From Lepidodermella squamata (taxonomy: Eukaryota > Gastrotricha), in contig JBLDXI010000074.1 in NCBI GenBank assembly GCA_047495785.1, positions 1,240,001-1,304,000 of the forward strand: a DNA stretch of 64,000 nucleotides, read 5' to 3'. Both the position numbers and the translations under genes were made by a program. Each line of letters begins with the position of its first letter. Positions within the stretch are counted from its first letter, which is position 1. Positions 36,336-47,380 of the stretch are shown here, piece by piece. The notes below the pieces were generated by a model, which was not told the DNA's origin, searched no databases, and was given only the letters and a program-made list of their open reading frames with translations.

Positions 36336-38836
36336 CATAGACAAATAATAAGAGACTGGACACTCACGCTTATTTAATACTGCCGAAATCAAAATTTTTT
36401 ATTTTCATCCGCACACTGACTTTGTGTTTTAATTGCGCCTTGAGTTTTCACGATGCAGAGATATGGTTTCACGACCTAGTGCAACTTTTCACGCTCTATT
36501 CAACCATATAAATTTTGAAGCTGTATCATAAAAATTTCCTCGAAAATGAGGGCTTTAAAAACTTTGAGAGCCTGCCTTGCAATTTGCCCCATCTCGGATT
36601 CCAGAATGGTACTAATGGTATCAATGCAGTATTTTATGAGCTTTCTTTTGATACCAAAATTATGTGGTGCATACTCGTGATAGAGAGAGAGAGAGATACC
36701 GATTTATTGGTGGTCTGCGTTACATAATTCTTAGTAACATTGCCTTTAAGACACAGAGATATGAATTAATTAACTTCAGTATAGGTGATATTTCTTAATA
36801 ATAAGTATTGGTTATTTATCGTTGGTTGGAATATAGATGGTGGTGAAGAATTCGAATACTGTCTTTGAGGGCCTGTGAAGCGATATCGATGGCTGTGCCG
36901 GCGTTGATTCCATAATCGCGCAGAAGTTTTACGGCTTCTGTTGTCAGGGATCCGCGGGCACCGATATATAGTCCATGTACTTCTATTGAATCTAGGTTGT
37001 ATGCTTCGCAAATAAACTTGCTACATGGCTCGTATATTGCGCGTTTTTCCGCATCGACCAATTCGAATTGGTTTTGCGAAGACTCGCATCTGATAGTTGG
37101 ATCAATAATTATTCCTGTTCGGCTTCCTTTTCGGAGGGCTAGGATATCAAAGCGGCGAGAAGAGCCGTTGCTGGCTACACAATGTCCTTCCTCAGTGACA
37201 TTATATCCCTGGCCGCGCAATTCGCTCGCTATTTTCTGGCGGATTTTGTTATGTCTCGAAGTGATTAGCAACGAGTTGTAGGGGCAGGCGCCAAGGACGT
37301 GAGCAAGAGATCCAATCTCAGCGCCGCATCGACGACACTGGTTTCCGTCCTGACTGACACCTGGTACCCCTCTAACCGGAGCCGTGTTTGTAGACATTTT
37401 GATCGCCATGGTCCATTCAGCAACGCTTAGCCCATTTCTCCGAAAAACCCAATTGTTTGTTTTGGGCACGCATTTGAACTGGGCAACTCCTCTCCCTTTT
37501 TGATCCAAGCTGCACCATGCTTCAAATTCTCGCAGTCGAAGAGTGCTACGTATAATCTTAGCATTCGGAGGAAGATTTTTCTCCGGGTCGAATCGATCAT
37601 CGTTTTCCAATTCCTCATCCAGATTCTGATCAAGCTCATCATTGTTAAGGTCAACATCAAGTTTCGCTAGACATTCTTCCATTTCCTTCTCAAGGTTTCT
37701 GCAGGCCAGTACCGGGGGTTCGCCGTTAACTAACAATTTTCTACAAATATTATATATTTGAAGATAAGCTTCCCAAGTAGCTTTCGGAAGGCCAAGACCA
37801 CGATGTTTACGAGCAGCATAGAAGAAGCTAGTGGGCGTGCTTGTAGGCAAACCGACGCATTCTTTAACGACGCTACGCATAATGACGTCAACGGATTCCA
37901 AAAATGTTTTCCTGATCGCTTTAATTGGCGCCGTTTGAAACGGATAAATAAGCTTTGGCCAGATGAACTGAGTCACAATAGTCAGTTTTTGGTCTGCTAG
38001 TAATAGGAGTGACGAAAAAGTTAAAAAGGCTATTTTTTGTTGCGCGTTTTGATATGTGAGCCGCGACAAGTGAAAACCGTAATTTACGAACAATTTGAGT
38101 TCATTTCATGGTCTACTACAGTTTTTCATGCCGATTTCAAATCTGAAACCCGTTTTTCAATATCTTTTACCGTTCTCAAGATCTAAGCACAATTGAGTGT
38201 GCGCACATTACAAATGCAATTTTTCAGAAGAAGCAAAAAATAAACTCATAGATTTACGAACATATTTCCTTTAGGTATAGCGAATTGCAACACCTCATTC
38301 AGCGGTTTTTATGACCTACTAGGGCAGTTTGAGTCCTAGATTCCGAATTTTGCACTATTAAGAGCCCAATTTCCACCGATCTACCTAAAATTGGATTAAT
38401 AAACCACTTAATCAAATTTGCTTTTTCGTTTTTATTAAACTGTGAAAGCCCATGTAAATACGCACCTCGTGATTTTTGTATCAAAAGAAAGCTCATACAA
38501 TTCTGCATCGATGCCATTAGCACCATTCTGGAATCCGAGATGGGGCAAATTACAAGGCAGGCTCTCAAAGTTTTTAAAGCCCTGATTTCCGAGGAAATTT
38601 TTATGATACAACTTCAAAATTTATATGGTTGAATAGAGCGTGAGCTACTGCCTTTTATGGTCAAGGCTCGTCCACAGCCGATGAAAACTGTCGTTGCAAC
38701 GCCAGGATATAGTGAGGGCTGATATTTGCAAATTTCCTTAAGAATGTGCTTAAGGAGGAATTTTAAATTGTAAATTCGAATAATTTCGGCAGTATTGCAA
38801 AGGCAAGAGTGTCTAGTCTCTTATTATTTCTCTATG
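36336..38836. mobile_element. 2.5-kb element with about 350-bp inverted ends
   Basis: The left arm (about 36336-36683) and right arm (about 38455-38836) are diverged reverse complements. The outer ends match as AAATAATAAGAGACT on the left and its complement at 38813-38830. The inner arm includes an open frame conserved in both orientations (MKLYHKNFL...GFKNFESLPCNLPHLG, at 36515 on plus and 38617 on minus). The arms flank a retrotransposon ORF fragment on the minus strand. I infer a fold-back or inverted-duplication element, or two inverted copies of one repeat. Target-site duplication not resolved. Confidence 0.7.
36816..38093 (-). mobile_element. R2-type non-LTR retrotransposon, C-terminal ORF fragment
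   Basis: This 425-codon minus-strand frame contains a CCHC-type zinc knuckle CRRCGAEIGSLAHVLGAC (Cx2Cx8Hx4C) followed by an H/R helix (SRHNKIRQKIASELR). A restriction-like endonuclease region follows (SRRFDILALRKG then GIIIDPTIRCE), which carries the acidic residues of a PD-(D/E)xK nuclease. This pairing is diagnostic of the R2/NeSL-type, site-specific non-LTR elements. The reverse-transcriptase domain with its catalytic motif is missing from the frame, so the copy is 5'-truncated. The frame itself is long and intact, which suggests recent insertion. It lies between the inverted arms of the 36336-38836 structure. Confidence 0.8.
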
Positions 38837-38859
38837 GCTGGAAAGAATTTATCTGGGCC

Positions 38860-39238
38860 ATAACGAGACTGCTGATAGTTGCGCAGAGTTGCGCGTCTTA
38901 GGCATTCACTTTGACACGAAGCAGTCGTGGAAGCCCCACATGGACCGTACTCTGAGCGGCTGCGGGCAAAACCTTTCTTGGTAACACATTGTCGTTCGGC
39001 GCCCTGGGCTCTCCTTCCGCTGGCGACGTGCCAGCTATACCTCGCTCTCGTCCGCTCGATCGCCTCTTTCGGATGCGTCGTCTTTTCGTCCGCTGCAAAG
39101 CAACAGTTGTGCCGCCTCGACGTCCTCCAGAATAAGTGCATGCGTGCTATGCTAAAAGTTCGCCTCGCTGACCGTGTTCGCATCACCGAACTTGAGCGGC
39201 GTTGCCGCCTGCCTAGCCTTTCAGTAAAATTTGTCTAA
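38860..39238 (+). mobile_element. Degraded non-LTR retrotransposon relic
   Basis: The plus strand reads LRVLGIHFDTKQSWKPHMD at about 38890-38945, then in another frame WALLPLATCQLYLALVRSI and LDVLQNKCMRAMLKVRL up to 39238. This is the usual region C-terminal to reverse transcriptase in jockey/CR1-like elements. At least one frameshift separates the parts. The relic is dead. It ends where the RBM42 fragment begins. Confidence 0.7.
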
Positions 39239-39242
39239 AGTT

Positions 39243-39350
39243 TAACTTACTCGGATCCCACTCAAACAGCGTCATATCGGAGTCGAGGCCTGAGTTTTCA
39301 CTTTGAACACTTCCAAAATCGCCATTGCCAACACTCTGGATTGATGGCGC
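39243..39350 (-). pseudogene. Fragment of RBM42 exon 2 with internal deletion
   Basis: On the minus strand the sequence joins the start of RBM42 exon 2 (the AKAILDAFK region) directly to its end (DMTLFEWDPS) and continues into the following splice donor (complement of AACTTAC). About 260 bp of the exon is deleted. Because the intron donor is included, this is a DNA-level duplicate, not a processed mRNA copy. It lies about 290 bp upstream of the K/A-rich promoter block of the gene at 39809. Confidence 0.75.
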
Positions 39351-39639
39351 TTCAACAAAGAGCGAAATGTCCCGAATCTTGCTTGGCAAAGATCTTGCTG
39401 GACATGAAAATACGCGATATCGCATAACAACGGTCCCCTTCTGACTTATGCCAGTTTAAAATTCAGCTGAATGAAATTGAACGTTCTACTTTCCCGCTTT
39501 AACCCCCCCTCCCTATTCATCCTCCATCTCGGCTTCCCGTCTCGCAGTCTCGTCCGTTAAATAAGATGATTCTCATCTTCTTACATTCAATTCATTAACT
39601 TCATTTTAGCAACACTAAGAAAACGCATCCTAGCGCAGA

Positions 39640-39736
39640 ACGCGGCTGATCCAACAATGGGAAGCTCGCTAGGTTATCGTTTTCGCCACGTTTTTTAGAA
39701 TGTTCACGTGAAATTCACGCCAAGGAGCCTATAAAA
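39640..39736 (+). promoter_or_regulatory. Promoter block of K/A-rich copy 3
   Basis: It has ACGCGGCTGATCCAACAATG at 39640, a TTCACGTGAAATTCACG palindromic module at about 39700 and TATAAAA at 39730. The whole block and its flank from about 39438 match 10505-10860. The promoter looks intact although the downstream gene is truncated. Confidence 0.7.
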
Positions 39737-39808
39737 CTGCGAGCTTGCCGACCGAAATTTCACTTTCGACTTCTCTGGCATCAAACTGATATTTTCTCAC
39801 ACTAGAAA

Positions 39809-39980
39809 ATGAACAAGTTCTTGTCTTGCGCCGTCCTTGTTGTAGGCATTTTGCTGAATCTTAGATGATTGATGCATAGTTCCGTTGCATTTTTAGGCTT
39901 TCGTCGTTGTGCTGTCATCTGCCCACCCGGGTGCTCGTGTTGTCGCGCAAAACTCTCTCGAATGCTACCATTGGTATTGA
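39809..39980 (+). pseudogene. Truncated third K/A-rich secreted gene copy
   Basis: Exon 1 (39809-39841, MNKFLSCAVLV), a phase-0 intron (39842-39896) and the start of exon 2 (AFVVVLSSAHPG) match the gene at 10927. The copy then jumps, at about 39955, into sequence homologous to the 3' flank of that gene (about 12694). The repeats, the rest of the coding region and the 3'UTR are missing, about 1.6 kb relative to the paralogue. A 38-residue frame remains, ending at 39980: a signal peptide with a 17-residue tail. It is most likely a deletion pseudogene; a secreted short peptide cannot be excluded. Confidence 0.8.
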
Positions 39981-40043
39981 ATATACATCACAGCTCTACT
40001 GTTTCTTAAAAGTTCTAGCATACTTTTCGGTTGTGAAAAATAT

Positions 40044-42193
40044 CGTTATACACTTTTCTATCGTGCACATTGGGCATTATTATATAGTGTGCACGACGGC
40101 CGTGCACGATGAAAATGTCAGTCTCACTTTTGTCAGGCTTTAAAAATCATTTCGGTCGATTTTAAAAATAACCGGGCAGAATAAACCGGTTAAATTTTAT
40201 ATCAGCATTATCGGGCTAAGGAGGTCTATGTAATGGATCAGATCATTTATTTACAATTTGTCGCGTTTAAAATTTAGCTGTGCACGACGGATCTTGCACG
40301 ACCTAGTAAGGACCAGTAATTAAATCGCCGATAATTACCGCGCCCGTACTCAAACATATATAATATAGGGAATAGTGCGCGCACCTTGATTGAGGTTATT
40401 AGCGCGCGCGGGACGCTGTACTCAAACATGAAACCGTATTTATTACCTTAAAAATCGGTAAAATCAGAAATAATATTTCTTGTTTTGAGATTTTAATTTT
40501 AATTTTTATTGGACGCGCCTCCTTCGTCGGCGCGAGCGCGCTATTTTAATTTCTACCAACTGACCCATCCTTCTCATTTCTACATTTTTGATCTATAGCC
40601 ATCAAGGCCGAGAAGCGTCCAATTGGGTCTGGTTTGTTGCTACTAAAATCGGGAAAATCAGACAAAATATTATTACCTTATTTCGTGTAATTTTTGTTTA
40701 ATTTTTTGTGGACGCGCCTCCTTCGTCGGCGCGAGTAATATTTTTAAATAATTATTGGGAGCGCTCGGCGCATTGTTCTTGCGTATTTGCGGTTTCATTT
40801 TAACTCTTTAATTCAATCTGGGACACGCTCCCTGCGGTCGCGTGTTCGTTTTAAATTGGGTCATTTATTTTCTCTCGTGGCTACCTCATTTTTTAATCTG
40901 GTTTATTTATTGTCTTCAGGGCCATTGCTTGATAATTATAATTGAGATAATAGGTAAAATCAGGAATAATTTTTTTTACTGGACGCGCCCCCCTGCGGTC
41001 GGCGCGCATCCCTGTTTTTTAGGGTCATTTATTGTCTCTTTGGCCGCAAAGAAGCGCGTGCGCAATAATAGTGACCTGGGTCATTTAATTGTGTCAGGTC
41101 AATTATCGGAGCGCGCCTCCCTTCGGTCGGCGCGCACGTGCCATCTTCTGGGTTTCGGTTTTTTACCGGGTTGGGAATGTGACCCAGGTCATGAAATGAT
41201 TACGGGAGCGCGCCTCCCTTTGGTCGGCGCGCATATGCCTTTATACAGGGCTTGAGATTTTATTACAGGTAATGGAATGTGACCTGGGTCACGTTTTTTG
41301 GCAGGGCCGGGCGGACGCGGCAGGGGTCTCATTAATTTTACGCGGCAGCCCTATGGAATCCTAGTGGGCTGCCGCTGCGGCTGTCGTGATCAACAAAAAG
41401 GGGTGTTTTCCTCTATTTTCGGAAAAAGTTAAAATTTTCAAAAAATCGTAGAAAATCAACGGTTTATGACAGGGCAATTTGGAAATCAGATTCCAAGAGA
41501 CAATTTGCGACTGAATATGGAAAAAATTAGCAAGACGTAAGCACACCTCCACAGCGAATAAGCGGCAGGTCTATTGATGTCTTATCAAATGAAAAATGGG
41601 TGTTATTTTCAATAATTGTAATTTTCATATATATTTAAATAAATTTAACCAGAATCAAATGGACGCTTCTCGGCCTTGATGACTATAGATCAAAAGTGTA
41701 GAAAGAGAAGGATGGGTCATAAAGGCATCCTAGTTATCTATTTTTCTCGTAATTTGGAATTTGCATATTTTACGGCTATTTATAATGGCCTTGTTCCTTC
41801 GGTCAATCTCTACAAATTTGAAATGAAATGATGAAAAATAGGTGAAAAAATTTCTCTGGCGCCTTGACCTATATTTCGGAATACGCGCGCACTCAGGTAA
41901 TTAGCGTGGCCGACTATATTATTGCTGTTAATTATGGGCTGAATTTTATATAATTTTTATCTCGCTGATTTTTCACTCGATTTTCATCGGGTAAAATTTG
42001 TTAGTCTCCGCTTGGCGAATATTATGTGGCTGCAAATTTTCAATTTTTTTAAATTAAAATTGGGAGAATTATAGCGTTTTGAAATTTTAAAGTACTGGCA
42101 TGCGTGAATGACCCAGTGTGTGTGCACGATGGCCTGGTAACAGTCGTGCACACTAATATTAGGCACTGTGCACGAAAAAAAGTGCGGTAAGGA
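40044..42193. mobile_element. 2.1-kb fold-back element with GC-hairpin array
   Basis: The ends are inverted: left 40044-40098 (ending GTGTGCACGAC) pairs with right 42143-42192 (GTCGTGCACAC...GTGCACGA...GTAAGG). A second, inner inverted pair is 40561-40632 with 41648-41719 (left ATCAAGGCCGAGAAGCGTCC). The left junction is fixed by the paralogous flank: homology to about 12770 stops at 40044. No transposase frame is visible, so it is non-autonomous. The centre holds six spaced GC-rich hairpins (separate entry) and three near-palindromes of the form GTGACC(T/C)(G/A)GGTCA near 41071, 41179 and 41280. Target-site duplication not resolved. Confidence 0.75.
40511..41235. repeat. Six spaced GC-rich hairpin motifs
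   Basis: Copies lie at about 40511, 40710, 40820, 40981, 41108 and 41204, spaced 96-199 bp. Each forms a stem of the type GCGCGCC / GGCGCGC around a loop like TCCCTTCGGTC or TCCTTCGTC. The copy at 40820 has changed both arms (GACACGC with GCGTGTTC), so pairing is kept by compensating substitutions. A separate perfect hairpin GCGGCAGCCC / GGGCTGCCGC lies at about 41342-41379. Confidence 0.75.
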
Positions 42194-42199
42194 CGTTTT

Positions 42200-44730
42200 A
42201 TTGTGCGAGTCTTGTGTTCAAACAAATCCGGTGATTGGTGTAAAGCGCCTGACGCGAAGCTCCAAATGAGAGAAAGAAAAGCAATATAACCTCGATTCGA
42301 ACAGTAGTGCAATGATTTACATCCCAAAAATAATCGTGCGCGGACTCCTTAAGATAAATTGGAAACAGCATTTTACTGCTTTTTCCAGTAGACGGTCTCA
42401 AATTTAGAATGCCATGGCATATTGAATGGCGCGGAATCACAAATAAAGTACTTCTACTTAAATTAAATGCCCGATTTGTACGATTTATCTCTGCATGTTG
42501 ATTCTTCTAGTAATAGAAGTGAGAAGGGAATCGCTGGGAATCGTCCGAAATGAAGGACATGTCTCAGCGAAACCCCGCCCGGAATGCCAGGGTCCAAGTC
42601 TGAATAATGCATTTGGCAAGCTGGAATGCATGGCTTCAAATACAACTTACACATTATTCTGATTGAATCATTGAATATAAATCAACAAATAGTCTTTTAG
42701 AGCCCTATATCTGATGTGGTTCAGTGAGGAAATGGACGAGCGATCAAATTAACGTGAAATTAGCTACCCCAGTGTAGAGTGTACACTTGGAGCTATTTCA
42801 TTTTGCAAAATTAAGCATGAAATTTTATTTTTAAAGAGTTGAATTTCAGCTTCGGGTATCCCCAGTTCGTGAGGCATAAAATCGGGAATTGATGTCAATA
42901 TGTCAAGCTTATTCGATTAGTCAATCGACCAAGGAACAAGTCTGATGACACTTGACGCTGTAAAGCAATTAGCTTGGGGCGAATTAGGCGAAGAATGAGC
43001 CGGTTTCGCCGCAAGACAACAAGTCACGCATACGATTCACATACAAGACATAAAATGAAGCTAGGAGTGGCACAGAGTTTCTCCTGCGTTTCACCTATAA
43101 CTTATACAAGATTAGGTATCTATTTTTTTTAAATCGATTCGATTAGCCCATCAATGCAGCCGATGAAATGCAGCTTTCACGTGTTTTTCTTTGTGAGGTG
43201 TTGTTTCTTCTTCAATCATCACCCCTTTGGATTTGTACACTTGGCAGAGTTGAGAAGTTGAACTCGGGAAATAGCTAGTAAACTACTATAGTCGCCTCTA
43301 GATCGAACCAGCTGCCTAAAATGCAAGAAAACGAAATACACAAATTAATACTCGCGCAATTTTCTGTAAAACGTTGGTATAAAGCTTACGCTATTCTTCA
43401 CAATGTACATACTCTAGGTGCTAGGTAATAGTGGAAAAAGGCTTAAGCGTGAATAAATTTGGAGAAAAACTCGATGTAACCATGTGACTGAAATCGGGAA
43501 CGGTATCTCAGGAGGATTGTCAGCTCCAGAAAGTATGCCATCATCCAAAGTGAAACATGTTAATAGCCTAGACGGTCGCTTAATTTCAGCAAGACCCATT
43601 TTATAGCGGAAGCCAAGAGAACCCTTTTTCCAGCGGCTATTAACAATAAAAATAAAGTATTTACTTTTATGGATATTATGCTGAAATTAGATAGAAATTA
43701 GGAATAAATAAATCAGGAACCAAACATACATGTGAAAAGGGAAAAAAGTCGACGCTGAGGTGCGGCGATTTTCATGCCATGGTGTTCCGTGCTTCGGCGG
43801 AAGTCATGAAAATGCTAATCATCACACTCTAAAACTTTACACTACTTTACACTTTACACTGCTCTACACTTTCGTTTTATCGGAAGCCGGTCAAAGCCCG
43901 TGGCAATGTTAGAAAAGCTAAAACTCCAAAAACGCAGTTGACCAATGTGGCGTATGGGACTGTATACTGCCGCGTGTCTTTTTGCATTGACTTTCAAACT
44001 TCCGATATTCCGCATCGACTCCGGCAAAGCCAGTCTCAGCCACGGCGGGCCAGTGTTTTTCAACACCCTGCCAGTCCACTTCCATTGCTCACGTGGATAG
44101 CAGATACAGATACAAAGTCAGCCTTCCAACCCGCGAATATATGGAATCAAGGCCTGCGGGCTACGTCACCGCGAATGACTGTCGACAGCTTGTTTATGAA
44201 CATATACTTTGCTGTCGATTATTTTTATACTATACTTCATTTTATTTGTTGTTGACTGTTGACTGTTGACACGAAACGGAACAAACACATCAGATACTTG
44301 CACCTCGCATCTATTTTAAATCTAAATTATTTTTAGGTCGAATATTTCGAGTACTTACAAAGGGTGGCATTTGAGTGTGGCTTTTCTTTAAAAAAAATGC
44401 CCGGTGGTCCTGTCATTGGGTCACGGGGTGAACTCTTGATGGTTACCTATGTACTTCTGTCCGAGAACGAACCCGTTTTTCGGGGCCAGCCCCATTGCTT
44501 TCAAGAAAAAGACGAATATCCCATCCCGCTTCACGTATCAGAATTCTTGAATTATTTTCGACCACAAATCTCGAGCTACGAACACTATTTTCATATGCGC
44601 CATGCTAAGTTTTTCATTTTATCAAGTTCGAAATATCGAAATTCTCCGAATAGGAAGTCAAAGATCCATTTTCCTCTGCTCTATCTGACTTCAGCTATCA
44701 AACAATTGGAGAATAAAGACTAGTTCAAAT
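42200..44730. other. Region without a supported gene
   Basis: Open frames are short and show no domain I can name. A segment near 42905-42965 (GTCTGATGACACTTGA plus GCTG) resembles 36285-36335 next to the inverted-arm element, which suggests a dispersed repeat. A run of tandem ACACTTTACACT-like units occurs near 43835-43870. The 119-codon plus frame at 44364-44723 is open but has no recognisable feature. Confidence 0.4.
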
Positions 44731-44739
44731 TGTTTGCTA

Positions 44740-44957
44740 GCATCGCTTCGCTTCACTAAGCGCCGGTGTCTTGGGTAAACACGTCGCTCAGTTTATTCAA
44801 ATTCGCTGGCGATGATCGCAAACGTAGCAGGATGTCACATGATTTCAAGTTATCATTCGTTGAGTGCATCGGTATCTACGAATCACGTGCCTTATACGGT
44901 GAACACAGGTTCAAGGTTTACACAGTTGGCAAAGTTAGCAGAGGCCTAGCTATATAA
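44740..44957 (+). promoter_or_regulatory. Promoter block of small secreted peptide gene B
   Basis: It contains TCGCTGGCGATGATCGCAAA (about 44803-44822), GTGCATCGGTATCTACGAA, a GAACACAGGTT...CAGTTGGC module and TATATAA at 44951, followed by CGCCAGGCTCCGC. The element order matches gene A at 34753-34980 closely. Confidence 0.75.
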
Positions 44958-45010
44958 TCGCCAGGCTCCGCTGTACACTTTACGCTGTCTTTTTAAAATT
45001 TCGTTTAAAT

Positions 45011-45278
45011 ATGAGCAAGATCCTCCTTCTCACCCTTGTGGTGGTAGGTTTTCCGCTTTCGTGAGATATGATGATAGTGATACATATTCATTTAAAAGGC
45101 TGTCGCCGCTGTTGTAGCTGAGGCTAACGTCGAGCAAGAAGTAGCTCGTGTAGCTGGTAAACCATCAGGTGGCCGCGAAGCTGTCTACGAACAAGAAGTA
45201 GCTCGAGTAGCTGGTAAACCAGCAGGTGGCCGCGAAGCTGACTACGAACAAGAAGTAGCTCGAAGAAGAAGAGACTAG
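45011..45278 (+). CDS. Small secreted repeat peptide B (EVAR form)
   Basis: Exon 1 is 45011-45043 (11 residues), then a 55-nt phase-0 intron (GTAGGT...AAAAG) and exon 2, 45099-45278; the product is 70 residues. The signal peptide is MSKILLLTLVV + AVAAVVAEA. The mature part has two tandem 19-residue units, EQEVARVAGKPSGGREAVY and EQEVARVAGKPAGGREADY, then EQEVARRRRD. It shares the GGREAx(Y/F)-E-x-E-(S/V)-AR core with gene A but has V for S and a KP-containing linker. The units are nearly identical in DNA, pointing to recent duplication. Function unknown. Confidence 0.85.
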
Positions 45279-45299
45279 ATCCAAATCTGAGTAATGTGG

Positions 45300-46130
45300 C
45301 TATGATTGTGGAGCCATCAAACGTTGCCAAACGCTTTTGTACGGTTTATGGTTTATTTGTGTGGTTTTTATTTATCATGCATTTGTAGTTTAGCCTGAAC
45401 TTTATTTTGAATTAGTTGAACGCTTCATGTTGCAGTGGTTCGGATAAATAATTATTGGCATTCATCTTTCAGGCTTTAGTTATGGATTCCGTTAATCAAA
45501 GAAAAGATTTCGCTGCGTTTATGTGACTATTTATATTAGCTTTTCGAGTATTCTATTTAGAGTTCTATTGCCATTAAAGAACTGGCGCTGCGCTAACTAG
45601 ACTTCTACTCCGAAGATAGCACCGACCTTCTTCAAGTTATACTCGTGATATTTCACAATGCTCAGCTGCTGAACCCGCCATTCAAAAATCAAATCCATCA
45701 AGAAATCTGCAATCACGTTCTATACCTATGCCAAGTTGAAAATTAGTTGTTCATGTGTTCACGGTCGAAAATGCAGTTTCATTTAAACAACGTGCAGCAA
45801 TACAAAATACAGAATGAAACCACACACCAGAAGTACAAAGAAAAACGGCATAAAACCGGGAGTTGATTTTGGGGGTCTTGGTCCACAGCTTGGTCCACGG
45901 ATTACCCAAAAAAACGTTTCAATTTAGGAGAACGAATAATACTATTTAAGAACCCGAAATTTGTGACCGTTGGACACCCTAATTCCACCTGTGCTTGGCG
46001 ATGAACGACTATAGTAGCTCGGCAGCTTCGGTAGCTCGGCAGCTATACGGCGCTGCGACCCGACATCCTCTGCCTTCGGCCAGCAATAGCCACTAGATAA
46101 CACTAGAGTGCTTGTGCTAAATATGCCTTA
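45300..46130. other. 3' flank of gene B and gene-free DNA
   Basis: The 3' flank includes a GGATAAATAATTATTGGCATTCAT stretch comparable to the 3' ends of genes A and D, probably the poly(A) region (GATAAA). No further gene is visible up to about 46130. Confidence 0.5.
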
Positions 46131-46189
46131 CTATGTGCTTTAATCATGAATATGATGCTTGCACGCCAAAAAAGTTTAAGTTTAAGTTT

Positions 46190-46680
46190 AAGCTCGGCAT
46201 CGCAGCGCGGGGGTGCAAGAGAAGCAGCTGGAAGGGCTGCTGCACACAGGCCGCCGTTTACACGCTCCGCAACCCGTGGCCCAACAGGAAACAGGAACCT
46301 ACTCAGGTACTCAGGACGTCAGGAACCAGGAACAACCTGTAAAAGTGAAGAACAACAAAGAGCGGGTGAGAGAATAGGGTTACCGTTTTACCTGCGGTAA
46401 AAGGCCGGGAGGTCGTGTCGCAGTGAGGGCCTGGGACCGATTGCTAGGCCTCGTTGAAGCAACCAGGCAGCTGGATGAACCGGGCGGTGATCCGGGCGAA
46501 CAGGCGGTCTTCGCAGGCGGCAAGGTCGGCGGCGGCCAAGGCGGGCGGTAGCTGTGCGAGCAGTCCCTTTAGCTCGGCGGCGACGCTAATAAGCGCTGAG
46601 ATTTCTTGACGTTGGGCGGAAAGCACGGCTTGTAGGGACAGAAACTCACTAGTAGCGAGAGTCTGTCCCTGCTAGTTTGA
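46190..46680. other. GC-rich island of unknown origin
   Basis: Base composition rises sharply above the flanks. A minus-strand frame (46626-46444) encodes a helical, Ala/Leu-rich stretch (ISVAAELKGLLAQLPPALAA) with no family I can name. Perfect hairpin TTTTACC/GGTAAAA lies near 46386, and a 14-bp near-perfect inverted pair AGGGACAGAAACTC / GAGAGTCTGTCCCT lies near 46635-46674. It may be a fragment of a transposable element. Confidence 0.45.
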
Positions 46681-46699
46681 TGATTTCAACAAACTGAAC

Positions 46700-47380
46700 G
46701 CTAAATTGATTCGAGATCATCTATGAGGTGAAGCAGTTACGAGGACTAGACTGGAAAACGCGCAATCAAGTTATGGCAAACCATTGTTTGTCTATGGCAG
46801 CCAATTAAGCTTTTGCTCCTTAATCAAAGAACAATCAGTTTCAAAAGAAAGGTTGTTATCAACAGGTAAACGCCTAAAAAATCTCTTGCAACATTAACAG
46901 AATCTAGCTTGGTGTCGGTATTGTAGTAGTCAAAAGTCAAAAGGAACATGACGATTCCCTATTCTAAGCATGCATCGAAGTACGCAGCATGTCTTAGTGT
47001 TAATCATATGACCATTAGCTGCTAACCAAGATCACAAGTTATTGAGGAAAGTTTGATAATGAATCATTTACTTTGACTTGAAACTTTCTGCCTGACAGCT
47101 AATCTTCCAGCCAGTTGAATATATTGCCGCAGACGTTGATATCTTCTAACTTGATCAGTTGATTTATTCGAGCGTGGCCACAAAATTACCTGTGACATGT
47201 GAAAATGTCGAAAATTTACGCTTTACTTAGCCCAGTATTTTCAGTGTTTTTCTAAGTACCCTTGAGTCATCCTTGAGTAAATACCGAAATCACCCAATTT
47301 TTCTCAGCTGTGTCTTGGGCTCATAAAACTCATATAGAAATTATAAATAGCGAGAAAAAAATTATAATTTTTGGGTCAGC
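46700..47380. other. Gene-free DNA
   Basis: I see no exon, repeat or regulatory block that I can support in this stretch; it leads into the promoter region of peptide gene C. Confidence 0.45.

Noticed and set aside
40511-41235. CRISPR-like array of spaced GC repeats
   Set aside because: Repeats are imperfect, irregularly spaced (96-199 bp), hairpin-forming and inside a fold-back element of an animal genome.
44364-44723. 119-codon plus-strand gene
   Set aside because: No domain, signal peptide or promoter element; open frames of this length occur by chance in the region.
46444-46626. 60-codon Ala/Leu-rich minus-strand gene
   Set aside because: Short, no start context, no splice partners and compositionally explained by the GC-rich island; kept only as an unexplained island.
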